From Hathewaya proteolytica DSM 3090 (GTDB taxonomy: Bacteria; Bacillota; Clostridia; Clostridiales; Clostridiaceae), in contig NZ_FRAD01000004.1 in assembly GCF_900142225.1 (NCBI RefSeq), forward strand, positions 1-64,000: 64,000 bases of DNA. The letters run 5' to 3'. The notes under the pieces were generated by a model. That model was not told where the DNA came from, did not search any database, and saw only the letters and a list, made by a program, of their open reading frames with translations. Both the position numbers and the translations under genes were made by a program. This document shows, piece after piece, positions 44,501 through 53,115 of the stretch. The stretch's first letter is position 1; each line of letters starts with the position of its first letter.

Positions 44501-45978
44501 GTAGTGATTCATATGGTATTGAAGAGAAGGATTATATTCATTTTACGTATGATATTGATGAAGAACATGAATTAAAGAAAGTCCTTGAAATCACGGAAAA
44601 CTCTTTAAAAGAAACTGATAATAGCATATTATCTATGGAAAAAAGTGTAGCAAAATTAGAGAGTAAAATCGAAAATTTAAGGAATAACTTTAAAGAGAAA
44701 TTTGGTACAAATATTTTAATGCAGCGTGAAAAGATTTTTGAAAAAAACTACAATGAAGAAAAAAATAAGGTCCGCATGGAAATTAGAAGGGCTGAAAACA
44801 TCGTAGCAGAGCTTCAAAAGATAAGATGTGATATAGACAAAAATATGGATAATTTAAAAGAATATGAAGACTTCAAAGTAAAGGATGTCATGGAAATATC
44901 CATAGCAATAGGCCAGTTAAGCGATACTATTGGACGAAAAAGAAGAGATCTTAATAAGCTATGTAGGCAATACGATGAAAGCATAAATATAATTCAACGA
45001 GAAATCGACAACAAGCTAAGACAAAATAGAAGTTTTATAGGAGATGATAGTTTTAGTCAACCTATAGAAATATATGCAAGGCTAGTGGATAAACCAGAAG
45101 AACTATTATTGCAGATTGATACCATTGTAAATTCTTATATAAGCACTATGGAAAAGCTCAAACACGATATATCTTTAGTTACAAAGGAAGAGGAAAGTAT
45201 ATTAGATGACTTGATGCAGTATATAAGTGATATAAATAGCAACCTTAAGGAAATTGACAACAATTCCACTATAAATGTATGTGGTAAGAGTAGAAAAATG
45301 CTAAATATTGATGTAAGTGAATGGGATGACAATAAGGAATTATATAGAATTAGGCTTCGAGATTATTTCCAGGAAATAAGAGAACGAGGATTAAAAGTTT
45401 TAGATGAAAATGAGAATATAGAAGACATAATAAGTTCAAAGATTACAAGTTACAATTTATATAATGAAGTGGTAGGGGTTAGCACTGTAAAGGTAAAGCT
45501 ATTCAAAATAGAAGAAGAAAAGCAACGTCAAATAAGCTGGGACGAAGTAGCTACCAATTCTGGCGGGGAAGGCTTCTTGTCTTCTTTCATCATTCTTTCC
45601 AGTCTTCTATCTTATACTAGAAGAAATTTTAGTGATGTGTTTAGCCGAAGCGAAAGTGGCAAAGTACTTATTATGGATAATCCTTTTGCCCAGACAAGTT
45701 CATCACATCTTTTAAAACCCCTTATGGAGATGGCAAAGAAGAGCAACACTCAGCTTATATGTTTCACTGGACTTGGTGGAGAATCTATCTATGACAGGTT
45801 TGACAATATATATGTTCTAAACACCAAGCAGTCAAAGCTACAAAATGGCACTCAATACCTTAGAGGAGAACATAAAAAAGGCCAAGGAGATGAGGAATTC
45901 AATGGGGACATGGGAGATGAATATGAGTATTTGGAATCTGCCAGAACTCAGATAACAGAGCAAATGAGATTGTTTTAA
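41560..45978 (+). CDS. jetC: Wadjet SMC-like ATPase JetC
   Basis: 1472 residues. The N-terminal head has Walker A RNGGGKSVLVQM (G40-G42, K43, S44). Two very long coiled coils (about 255-590 and 785-1190) flank a hinge region. The C-terminal head has the ABC signature NSGGEG (1333-1338) and Walker B VLIMDNPFAQT (D1373). The residue after the Walker B Asp is Asn rather than the usual catalytic Glu. JetC dimerises through the hinge and extrudes DNA loops. Full length and intact frame indicate a working system. Confidence 0.92.
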   Translation: MSKINRIRIVNLNYNNKSIRVDDELFNMDCQDTMMSLRNGGGKSVLVQMIMAPFINKKYRDLGKRKFESYFSSSVPTYIMVEWKLDYGAGYVMNGMMVRKREIVGDEDFASKLDIVNFIYEYNENNSYDIKNMPVVCNGEKGRRFESYANSKKLFEELKKNKNYKFNYYDMTSSSTSSAYFSKLMEYHINHREWENIIRKINQKESGLSELFTNAKNVTGLVKEWFIPAVEEKISKDDDRIKGFREIINKYIKNYKDNKSKIDKTSKMELFNKLSEEIKETVQSSIDISNSRDKMENEIANIMVYLQKEFDENKKQLNSSEEQIQSLRHTFNEIEYEESSLMIYNHINKYDELKKKCDEYKSQRAEIESELESTNRKINIYDCAQLHSNYEKCSKDLLLLEQKLERIKKENGDMTPRIENLGYTMRTLLEDDRKELIEKIQDKKQKINELYEGKLLKNTELERNIDKKDDLKNREGGLQAIINEFDKVEKKFNKNNNETFQRNIEKLYDETKLMNYNENLESSYEELIKEEKNCSVQLMANEEKRRIMESQRESVRAEEIKNTNELKWKECELSKVNVELGKRREMLKYVDLSEDYLFHKDKIVGKFNDKIALLVSKQREIKNAIEKEQSDIEKLETGKVMELSQELQKEFKRHDIDVVYGMEWLKKNERSEEENIEIIKNNPLLPYALIMSSGDIEKLRGNTLEVFTSSPIVIVKRESINEKLEEKMSNIVTLADVDFLVSFNKKLLNEEELKKLIIEKRQSIKDYSEGLEKVNEDIDLYNDKKSFVQSSEITKESYEGLKKEIEELKTLLKDLDLKAINISKDIGKIESEISSISLRRENTQRQRNSVEKKIKEFSGLMESYHEYKANLKELEEVEKNIDIIEANIRSLKKLINTMEVQQNEFKDMVNEYQGKKHTIDEKMKKYATYKNGDFIAKDREDIIAEYEALTQKITSTEKQLKDEIAEADKSYKEAQRILEARSDSYGIEEKDYIHFTYDIDEEHELKKVLEITENSLKETDNSILSMEKSVAKLESKIENLRNNFKEKFGTNILMQREKIFEKNYNEEKNKVRMEIRRAENIVAELQKIRCDIDKNMDNLKEYEDFKVKDVMEISIAIGQLSDTIGRKRRDLNKLCRQYDESINIIQREIDNKLRQNRSFIGDDSFSQPIEIYARLVDKPEELLLQIDTIVNSYISTMEKLKHDISLVTKEEESILDDLMQYISDINSNLKEIDNNSTINVCGKSRKMLNIDVSEWDDNKELYRIRLRDYFQEIRERGLKVLDENENIEDIISSKITSYNLYNEVVGVSTVKVKLFKIEEEKQRQISWDEVATNSGGEGFLSSFIILSSLLSYTRRNFSDVFSRSESGKVLIMDNPFAQTSSSHLLKPLMEMAKKSNTQLICFTGLGGESIYDRFDNIYVLNTKQSKLQNGTQYLRGEHKKGQGDEEFNGDMGDEYEYLESARTQITEQMRLF

Positions 45979-46009
45979 AAAGGTTTAAATAAATATTTTA
46001 AAAAATTAC

Positions 46010-46038
46010 TTTACATTAAGAAAAAAATGTAATACAAT
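46010..46038 (+). promoter_or_regulatory. trp operon promoter
   Basis: TTTACA (46010-46015), 17 bases, TACAAT (46033-46038). A short dyad, CAACAT-ATA-ATGTTG (46047-46061), covers the probable start of transcription and may be a hairpin at the RNA 5' end or a protein site. Confidence 0.65.
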
Positions 46039-46082
46039 AGTTTCAACAACATATAATGTTGTATAGGTAATAATATAAAATC

Positions 46083-46340
46083 AGTGAGCAGAAGGAGTAA
46101 CTAGAGAAGTTTAGTTTCAGCGAGTCTGGGGTAGTGTAAGCCAGGTACTGTAGTCTGTAGTGAATGGGTCTGTAAGATGAGGTGTGAAATCATAGTAGCA
46201 CTTTCCGGAGTGTCCACCGTTATAGGGACAGGGTATCGAGTTTTCGATGTAGCAAATTGACTCCGTACCTGGAAGAGTAAGTATATTTAGGTGGCATAGC
46301 GAATAACATTTCGTCCTATTAAGGAGGAAGTGTTTTTTTT
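46083..46340 (+). promoter_or_regulatory. Tryptophan T-box leader
   Basis: The region starts AGTGAGCAGAAGGAGTAA, resembling the AGTA/GA bulge of T-box stem I. The specifier loop reads GAA-TGG-G, with the codon TGG (Trp) at 46165-46167. The conserved T-box sequence AGGTGGCATAGCGA (46289-46302) precedes the terminator AACATTTCGTCCT / AGGAGGAAGTGTT with a T-run (46305-46340). Uncharged tRNA-Trp would bind the specifier and the T-box, favour the antiterminator and let the trp genes be read. Confidence 0.9.
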
Positions 46341-46378
46341 ATGTGACAAAGAGTTTTACCTAAATGTATGAAAAATAT

Positions 46379-46432
46379 GGGTGGCAACATGAAGTCACTT
46401 CGTCCCATGATAGGGCGAAGTGGCTTTTTTTA
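46379..46432 (+). promoter_or_regulatory. Second T-box antiterminator/terminator module
   Basis: A second T-box sequence, GGGTGGCAACATGAAG, lies at 46379-46394, directly followed by a terminator: CACTTCGTCCC (46397-46407) pairing with GGGCGAAGTGG and a T-run. Only about 40 bases separate it from the first terminator, too few for another stem I. It is therefore a duplicated decision module without its own specifier. See finding. Confidence 0.8.
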
Positions 46433-46507
46433 TTGTCATTTGTATGTCTAAATGTTTTCACTGATACATTTACCTAGTTAATTTTAAAAATTTAGGAGGT
46501 AATTGTA

Positions 46508-47968
46508 ATGAGCAATGTAAGCAAGGAACAATTTGATGAACTTAAGGGAAAAGGTCTTACTTTTCCGGTGTTAGTGAGTGTAAAAGAAGATGAAATGGAA
46601 GCAGTAGAGATATTTCACGGTATAAAGAGTGATTACAAGTTTATTTTAGAAGACAGGGATAGGAAGCAAAACCTGCGATATTCTTATATAGGTTTTAATC
46701 CGGAAATGGCTATTAAATATGAGGATGGGAATACGTACATTGTAAGAGAATTGCAAAAAGACAATGTGAGCATTGAAAATTACGCTGAGGGCCTCTTGGA
46801 AGCAGTAAAGAAGCATGTATACGTACCTTTCCATGGAGCAAATACAGAGTTTCCATTTATAGGAGGAGGACTTGGCTATATTGGCTATGATTGCATAAGT
46901 AGCTTAGAAAATATACTTGTGAATTCAAAGAGCAAGAAAGAAATGGATATTCCAGAAGCTATGCTTATGATTTACAAAAATATTCTAGTGTTCGATCATG
47001 AAAATAAAGTTTTGAATTTGATATACAATGTAAAACCCGATGAAAAGATGGCGTTGAAAGATATAGAAAAGTACTTGAACAGCATATATGAAGTTATTAA
47101 GTGCAATAGGAATATGGAAAAATTTAGGGAAGTTTCTATGAAATCAGAAGGTGGAAATGAATTTACAAGCAATTTTACTAAGGAGCAATTTTGTGGTCTT
47201 GTGAAAAAAGCCAAAGAACATGTGGTAAAGGGTGACGTGTTCCAAGTGGTTATATCTCAGCGGTTTTTGAAAGATACAGGGTCCAATCCTTATGATATAT
47301 ACAGAAGATTAAGGTTGAAAAATCCTTCACCCTATATGTTTTATATAGATTTTAAAGATTTTAAACTAATTGGGGCTTCACCAGAGAGCCTTGTGAAGGT
47401 CAGGGGAAGGGAAGTTGAGACAAATCCCATAGCAGGTACAAGAAAAAGAGGTAGAGATTCTAGGGAAGATGAGGAGATAGCCAGGGAACTTTTACAGGAT
47501 CCAAAGGAAGTAGCTGAACATGTTATGTTAGTGGATTTGGGCAGGAATGATGTGGGAAAGATAAGTGAGTTTGGCACTGTAAATTTGAGCAGTTTTATGA
47601 AAATAGAGAACTTTTCTAAAGTAATGCATATAGTTTCAGAAGTAAAGGGTGAGCTAAAAGATGGCATGGATGCCATAGATGCCTTTAAAGCTTGTTTCCC
47701 AGCTGGCACGGTATCAGGGGCTCCTAAGGTTAGAGCCATGGAGATTATAGATGAACTGGAAGAAAGCAAAAGAGGCTTTTACGCAGGGGCTGTGGGATAT
47801 TTCTCTTTCAATGGAAATATGGATGTGGCCATTGCCATAAGAACCATGTTGTACAAAGATAAGAAAGTTTATATTGGCGCAGGGGCTGGCATTGTGTACG
47901 ATTCAGATCCTGAATCTGAGTACAAGGAAACTATAAATAAAGCAAAAGGGATAATGGAGGTTGTTTAG
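46508..47968 (+). CDS. trpE: Anthranilate synthase component I
   Basis: 486 residues, normal TrpE length. Signature blocks in the chorismate-binding domain: VFQVVISQRF, NPSPYMFYID, LIGASPESLVKVRGREVETNPIAGTRKRGR, VDLGRNDVGKIS, GTVSGAPKVRAMEIIDELE and GAVGYFSFNGNMDVAIAIRTM. It joins TrpG (here fused to TrpD) to convert chorismate to anthranilate. It is the first gene after the T-box, with AGGAGGT upstream. Anthranilate rather than p-aminobenzoate synthase is supported by the operon. Confidence 0.97.
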   Translation: MSNVSKEQFDELKGKGLTFPVLVSVKEDEMEAVEIFHGIKSDYKFILEDRDRKQNLRYSYIGFNPEMAIKYEDGNTYIVRELQKDNVSIENYAEGLLEAVKKHVYVPFHGANTEFPFIGGGLGYIGYDCISSLENILVNSKSKKEMDIPEAMLMIYKNILVFDHENKVLNLIYNVKPDEKMALKDIEKYLNSIYEVIKCNRNMEKFREVSMKSEGGNEFTSNFTKEQFCGLVKKAKEHVVKGDVFQVVISQRFLKDTGSNPYDIYRRLRLKNPSPYMFYIDFKDFKLIGASPESLVKVRGREVETNPIAGTRKRGRDSREDEEIARELLQDPKEVAEHVMLVDLGRNDVGKISEFGTVNLSSFMKIENFSKVMHIVSEVKGELKDGMDAIDAFKACFPAGTVSGAPKVRAMEIIDELEESKRGFYAGAVGYFSFNGNMDVAIAIRTMLYKDKKVYIGAGAGIVYDSDPESEYKETINKAKGIMEVV

Positions 47969-47969
47969 T

Positions 47970-49571
47970 ATGATATTGATTATAGATAATTACGATTCTT
48001 TCACTTATAACTTATACCAGTATTTTGGGGAGATTTATAAGGAAGTTCAGGTAGTAAAAAATGACAAGATCACCATAGATGAAATAGAAAAAATGTGTCC
48101 CAGTGCTATTGTATTTTCACCAGGACCTGGGAGACCAGAGGATACTGGAATTTGCAGAGAAGTCATTGCTGCGTTTAAAGGTAAAATACCTATGCTTGGC
48201 ATATGTATAGGTCATCAGCTTATTGGCCAGTATTTTGGAGCCAAAGTTATTCAGTCAGATAAAATTGTTCATGGGAAAATATCCATGGTAAATCACAATG
48301 GCAATGGCATTTTCAGTGACGTTAAAAGTCCTATGAAAGCCATGAGATATCACTCACTTATTGTAGATAGAAGTTCCATCCCTCAGGAACTGCAAATAAT
48401 AGCAGAAGCTGAAGATGGTACGGTTATGGGGTTAAAACACAGAGAGTACAACATTTACGGTGTACAATTTCATCCTGAATCCATTCTAACGGAGGATGGG
48501 AAAAAAATAATAAAAAATTTTCTGGAGGGGTTGCAAATGTGTAAGAATTTTAAAGAGTATACGGAAAAGCTTTTGAATAGAGAGGACTTAAGTAGAGAGG
48601 AATCTAGGGGAGCTATGAAACAGATAATGAGTGGAAAACTCACAGAAAGTGAAATGGGAAGCTTTCTTGCTTGCATGAGAATGAAAGGTGAGACAGAGGA
48701 AGAGATTCTTGGTTTTGTAGAGGCCATTAAGGGATATGATGAGGAATTTGATATTCAGGGTGAATATGCCATTGATACTTGTGGCACTGGCGGTGATGGG
48801 GGAAAGACTTTTAATATATCCACAGTTGTAGCTATTATAGCAGCCAGTGCCGGCATAAAGGTTGCAAAGCATGGAAATAGGGCTGTATCAGGTAAGAGCG
48901 GCAGTGCTGATGTATTAGCTGCTTTGGGCATTGACATCCAAATGCCAGAGGAACAATCAATGGGATGCTTCCATGAAACTAATATGACATTTTTATTTGC
49001 ACCACAGTATCATAAAGCTATGAAAAATGTGGCACAAGTTAGAAAAAACCTAGGTTTTAGAACTATTTTCAATATGTTAGGGCCAATAATAAATCCTGCA
49101 CCTATAAAGGGGCAGATAATGGGAATATACGACGGAAGAGCCACAGAAATAATTGCAAAGGTTTTATCTGGACTTGGAAGGGAAAGAACCATGGTGGTAC
49201 ATGGAGATGATGGCTTAGATGAAATATCCTTAAGTGCAGGAACAAAAATTACAGAGCTAAGGGACGGAAAAATAAGAACCTACCATATAGAGCCTGAGGA
49301 TTTTGGATTTCAAAAAGTTGCCATAGAAGAAGTGGCTGGTGGAAGTGCAGAGGACAATAGTAAAATAATTTTAGATATACTAAAGGGAGAAAAGGGGGCA
49401 AAACGCGATATTGTGGTGCTAAATGCAGCAGCAGCTCTTTATGTGGGAAAAAAAGTAGGGGATCTTAAGGAAGGCGTACAAATGGCTGAAGAGCTTATAG
49501 ATTCTGGAAAGGCTTATGAATGTTTAAATAAAATGGTGCGTTACCATCAGTCTGTAAAGGTTGTAATTTAA
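47970..49571 (+). CDS. trpGD: TrpG-TrpD fusion
   Basis: 533 residues in one chain. Residues about 1-190 are the glutamine amidotransferase TrpG: MLGICIGHQLIG holds the catalytic Cys (about 79), and FHPESILT the His-Glu pair. From about 200 comes anthranilate phosphoribosyltransferase TrpD: DTCGTGGDGGKTFNIST, KHGNRAVSGKSGSADVL, FNMLGPIINPA. The first domain feeds ammonia to TrpE, the second attaches phosphoribose to anthranilate. Such fusions are best known in enterobacteria. Start ATG 47970 follows GGAGG (47956-47960); the trpE stop is two bases upstream. Confidence 0.96.
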   Translation: MILIIDNYDSFTYNLYQYFGEIYKEVQVVKNDKITIDEIEKMCPSAIVFSPGPGRPEDTGICREVIAAFKGKIPMLGICIGHQLIGQYFGAKVIQSDKIVHGKISMVNHNGNGIFSDVKSPMKAMRYHSLIVDRSSIPQELQIIAEAEDGTVMGLKHREYNIYGVQFHPESILTEDGKKIIKNFLEGLQMCKNFKEYTEKLLNREDLSREESRGAMKQIMSGKLTESEMGSFLACMRMKGETEEEILGFVEAIKGYDEEFDIQGEYAIDTCGTGGDGGKTFNISTVVAIIAASAGIKVAKHGNRAVSGKSGSADVLAALGIDIQMPEEQSMGCFHETNMTFLFAPQYHKAMKNVAQVRKNLGFRTIFNMLGPIINPAPIKGQIMGIYDGRATEIIAKVLSGLGRERTMVVHGDDGLDEISLSAGTKITELRDGKIRTYHIEPEDFGFQKVAIEEVAGGSAEDNSKIILDILKGEKGAKRDIVVLNAAAALYVGKKVGDLKEGVQMAEELIDSGKAYECLNKMVRYHQSVKVVI

Positions 49572-49652
49572 ACTATCATGGTAAAGGCATAGCAATATAG
49601 GTAATAAATGCAGATAACACAATATAGATAAGAAATAATAGGTGGTGATTAA

Positions 49653-50441
49653 ATGATTCTTGACAATATTATAGCTCATAGAAAAAAAGATGTAGAGGAA
49701 AGAAAAAAAATAATAAGTGAAGAAGGATTGTATAAAAAAGTTGAAGAAAAAAGTGTCTATAAATTAAAAGATATGAAGGGGAATACAGGATTCAGAGAGG
49801 CTCTTGGTGAAAAGGGATTTAATATCATAGGAGAGGTAAAAAAAGCTTCTCCTTCTAAAGGAATTATTGTGGAAGACTTTAATGTGGGAGAAATAGCTAG
49901 ATTTTATGACAAGCTTCCTGTAAAAGCCATATCAGTACTAACAGAAGAGAAGTATTTTCAAGGCCACCCTGACTATGTGGCCTGTGTTAGAAGTATGACA
50001 TCAAAACCTATATTAAGAAAAGATTTCATTGTGGATAGATATCAAATTTATGAGACCTTCCTTATGGGATGTCAAGGTATTCTCTTAATTGCAGCTGTGC
50101 TTGGAGATAAGTTAGGGGAGTATTACAAAACATCCTTGGAGCTTGGCATAGAGCCTTTGGTAGAAGTTCATGATGAGAAGGAAATGTATAATGCATTGAA
50201 ATGTGGATCTCGAATTATCGGCATTAACAACAGAAATCTTCAAACCTTCGAAGTAGATCTTGGAACCACGGAAAGGCTCGTGAAGCTGGTGCAAGGAGAA
50301 ACTATAATTATTTCTGAAAGTGGTATAAGGAATGAACAAGATATATCATATCTGAAGTCTTTAAATGTTAATGGGGCTCTAATAGGTGAAACTTTTATGC
50401 TGGCTATGAAAGAGGGAAAAAAGTTAGAGGGGTTCTTCTAA
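49653..50441 (+). CDS. trpC: Indole-3-glycerol phosphate synthase
   Basis: 262-residue TIM barrel. Blocks: IIGEVKKASPSKGII, VLTEEKYFQGHPDYV, PILRKDFIVD, VEVHDEKEMYNAL, IIGINNRNLQTFEVDL and IISESGIRNEQDI. It closes the indole ring of indole-3-glycerol phosphate. It is unfused, with trpF as a separate gene 1 base further on. Confidence 0.97.
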   Translation: MILDNIIAHRKKDVEERKKIISEEGLYKKVEEKSVYKLKDMKGNTGFREALGEKGFNIIGEVKKASPSKGIIVEDFNVGEIARFYDKLPVKAISVLTEEKYFQGHPDYVACVRSMTSKPILRKDFIVDRYQIYETFLMGCQGILLIAAVLGDKLGEYYKTSLELGIEPLVEVHDEKEMYNALKCGSRIIGINNRNLQTFEVDLGTTERLVKLVQGETIIISESGIRNEQDISYLKSLNVNGALIGETFMLAMKEGKKLEGFF

Positions 50442-50442
50442 A

Positions 50443-51054
50443 ATGACAAAAATAAAAATATGTGGTTTAAAAACCATGAGGGATATAGATTATATAAATG
50501 AACTTATGCCTGATTATGTGGGGTTAGTTTTTGCAGACAGCAAAAGAAAGGTTTCCTTGGAACAAGCCATCACCATGAGAATATCAATTAAAAATAATAT
50601 AAAGGTTGTGGGTGTGTTTTTAGACGAAGATAGAGAAAAAGTGTTGGACACAGCAAAAAAATTGAGGCTAGATGTAATACAACTTCACGGTGAAGAGGAC
50701 TTGGAGTATATGGAATACTTGAAGATGAAAAGTGAAGCTGAAATCTGGAAAGCTGTTTGCATAAAATGCCAAAAGGACCTCGAAAAAATACGGGAATATG
50801 AAGGGTACAAGCTTTTGCTTGATGGTGCCAGCGCTGGACAGGGGAAGTGTTTTGACTGGAGTCTTGTGGAGAATAAAGTGTGTGGAAATATTATACTGGC
50901 AGGTGGGATTAATTGTAATAATGTACAGCATGGAATTTATATGTTTAAACCATTTGCAGTTGATGTATCTTCGGCAGTGGAAACTGAGGGAATAAAAGAT
51001 TATATAAAGATGAAAGAGTTTATAGGAAAGGTGAGACAATATGATAAAAGGTAG
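50443..51054 (+). CDS. trpF: Phosphoribosylanthranilate isomerase
   Basis: 203-residue TIM barrel: KIKICGLKTMRDIDYI at the N-terminus with the catalytic Cys, then VGVFLDEDREKVLD, DVIQLHGEED, LLDGASAGQGKCFDWSLV and ILAGGINCNNVQHGI, ending AVDVSSAVETEGIKD with the catalytic-Asp strand. Its 3' end overlaps trpB by 14 bases. Confidence 0.96.
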   Translation: MTKIKICGLKTMRDIDYINELMPDYVGLVFADSKRKVSLEQAITMRISIKNNIKVVGVFLDEDREKVLDTAKKLRLDVIQLHGEEDLEYMEYLKMKSEAEIWKAVCIKCQKDLEKIREYEGYKLLLDGASAGQGKCFDWSLVENKVCGNIILAGGINCNNVQHGIYMFKPFAVDVSSAVETEGIKDYIKMKEFIGKVRQYDKR

Positions 51055-52249
51055 ATTTGGTAAATTTGGAGGACAATATGTAGCTGAAACTCTTATGAAC
51101 GCTCTTATAGAGTTAGAAAAAGAGTTCAACTATGCTATAAATGATGAAAAGCTTATGGATGAATATAGATATTATCTTAGTGAATATGTGGGAAGAGAGT
51201 CGCCTCTTTATTTTGCAGAGAATTTCACAAAACATTTTGGTGGACCTAAATTTTATTTTAAAAGAGAAGATTTAAATCATACAGGAGCCCATAAAATTAA
51301 CAATGCATTAGGTCAAGTTTTACTAGCAAAGCGCATGGGGAAAAACAAGATTATTGCAGAAACTGGTGCAGGACAGCATGGTGTTGCTACGGCCACTGTG
51401 GCTGCTATGTTCAATATGGAATGCGAAGTCTTTATGGGAGAAGAGGATATACGAAGACAAGCTCTAAATGTGTTTAAGATGGAACTTTTGGGTGCTAAGG
51501 TAGTACCGGTTACTAGCGGAAATGGCACTCTTAAGGATGCTGTAAGTGAGGCTATTAGGTATTGGGTTACTAATGTTACGGATACATTTTATGTCATCGG
51601 TTCTGTAGTTGGACCTCATCCCTATCCAACCATGGTGAGGGATTTTCAAAAGGTAATTGGAGAAGAAACAAAGAAACAGATAATGAAAAAAGAAGGAAGA
51701 CTCCCAGACTATATACTGGCTTGTGTTGGTGGTGGTAGCAATGCTATGGGCATATTTTACCCTTTTATAAGTGATGAATCGGTAAAACTCATAGGCGTAG
51801 AAGCTGGGGGAAAAGGTATTGATACTGGTAAACACGCAGCAAGTATACAAGGTGGTTCTCAAGGAGTGATTCATGGTACCATGACTTATGTTATGCAAAA
51901 TGATGAAGGACAAATTCAGGATGCTTACTCAATTTCGGCAGGTCTTGATTATCCGGGAATAGGCCCAGAACATGCTTATCTTCATGATACTTGCCGGGCA
52001 GAGTACAAAGTGATAAATGACAATGAAGCCATGGAAGCTTTGAAACTTGCCAGCCGCGTAGAGGGCATAATCCCAGCTATTGAAAGTTCCCATGCTATAG
52101 CTTATGGATGCAAGCTAGCAAAACAATTAATAGAGAACTTGGGCAAAGAAAAGGCAAAAGAGAAAACAGTGGTGATAAACATATCTGGAAGAGGGGATAA
52201 GGATATGGACACTATAAGAAGTTATTTTGGAGGTGTTACACATGAATAA
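51041..52249 (+). CDS. trpB: Tryptophan synthase beta chain
   Basis: 402 residues, PLP enzyme, TrpB1 type. The N-terminus GRFGKFGGQYVAETLMNAL and the PLP lysine in NHTGAHKINNALGQ are clear, as are AETGAGQHGVATATVAA, CVGGGSNAMGIF and the SGRGDKDMDTI end. It joins indole to serine. A GGAAAGGTGAG site inside trpF serves the ATG at 51041. Confidence 0.97.
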   Translation: MIKGRFGKFGGQYVAETLMNALIELEKEFNYAINDEKLMDEYRYYLSEYVGRESPLYFAENFTKHFGGPKFYFKREDLNHTGAHKINNALGQVLLAKRMGKNKIIAETGAGQHGVATATVAAMFNMECEVFMGEEDIRRQALNVFKMELLGAKVVPVTSGNGTLKDAVSEAIRYWVTNVTDTFYVIGSVVGPHPYPTMVRDFQKVIGEETKKQIMKKEGRLPDYILACVGGGSNAMGIFYPFISDESVKLIGVEAGGKGIDTGKHAASIQGGSQGVIHGTMTYVMQNDEGQIQDAYSISAGLDYPGIGPEHAYLHDTCRAEYKVINDNEAMEALKLASRVEGIIPAIESSHAIAYGCKLAKQLIENLGKEKAKEKTVVINISGRGDKDMDTIRSYFGGVTHE

Positions 52250-53054
52250 TAGTCTTGATACAGCATTTAAGGAACTTAAGGAAAAGGGCGAGAAAGCTTT
52301 GGCTTGTTTTCTTACAGCAGGCGATCCTACAGAGCAATGTACCTTACAATTAGTTAAGGTAATGGAACAGGCTGGTGCGGATATAATAGAAATAGGAATA
52401 CCTTACGCTGATCCATTGGCAGACGGTCCTACTATTCAGAATTCCTCTAAAAGAGCATTGAAGCATGGCATTAATATCCCTAAGATCATGAACCTTGTAA
52501 AAACTATAAGAAATTCAGAAGTAAAAGCGCCTATAGTATACCTTATGTACTACAATAGTATTTTTAAATATGGTATGGAAAGGTTTCTCAAACAATGCTC
52601 TGAGGTGGGGGTACAAGGTCTTATTATTCCAGATGTACCAGTGGAAGAGCGCGGTGAGTTAGGAGAGATGTGTTTAAAAAACAATGTATATCTTATTCCT
52701 CTCGTGGCACCTACCTCTGAGGAAAGGATTGAAAAGATCACAAAGGATGGACATGGATTTGTGTACTGTGTTTCAGTAAACGGTGTTACAGGTACTAGAG
52801 ATAGCATAAATACAGACATGGAAGAGTACATGAGTACCGTAGGAAAATACACATCTATACCTAGAATGATTGGCTTTGGAATATCTTCTGTGGAGACTGC
52901 AAGGAAGATGAAGGAACACAGTGAAGGTGTAATCATTGGCAGTGCCATTGTAAACAGAATAGCTAATATCAAAGAAGATATGAGTAATTATAAGGAAGTA
53001 GAAAATCATATAAAAATATTTATTGAAGAAATAAAGAACGAGTTAAAGAGGTAA
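52242..53054 (+). CDS. trpA: Tryptophan synthase alpha chain
   Basis: 270 residues, TIM barrel. Landmarks: LACFLTAGDPT, ADIIEIGIPYADPLADGPTIQNSSKRAL (catalytic Glu and Asp), VQGLIIPDVPVEERGEL, VYCVSVNGVTGTR and GFGISSVETARKM. It splits indole-glycerol phosphate and channels indole to TrpB. ATG 52242 is preferred, with GGAGGT at 52229-52234; it overlaps trpB by 8 bases. Last gene of the trp operon, followed by a terminator. Confidence 0.97.
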   Translation: MNNSLDTAFKELKEKGEKALACFLTAGDPTEQCTLQLVKVMEQAGADIIEIGIPYADPLADGPTIQNSSKRALKHGINIPKIMNLVKTIRNSEVKAPIVYLMYYNSIFKYGMERFLKQCSEVGVQGLIIPDVPVEERGELGEMCLKNNVYLIPLVAPTSEERIEKITKDGHGFVYCVSVNGVTGTRDSINTDMEEYMSTVGKYTSIPRMIGFGISSVETARKMKEHSEGVIIGSAIVNRIANIKEDMSNYKEVENHIKIFIEEIKNELKR

Positions 53055-53055
53055 T

Positions 53056-53092
53056 AAAAAAGCATGGGAATCTATTGATTCCTATGCTTTTT
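53056..53092 (+). terminator. trp operon terminator (bidirectional)
   Basis: AAAAAGCATGGGAATC pairs with GATTCCTATGCTTTTT (one G-U) with a loop of about five bases. It sits between trpA and the convergent rsgI-type gene and can serve both. Confidence 0.9.
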
Positions 53093-53115
53093 AACATGAT
53101 TTATAAAAGTCTTTT

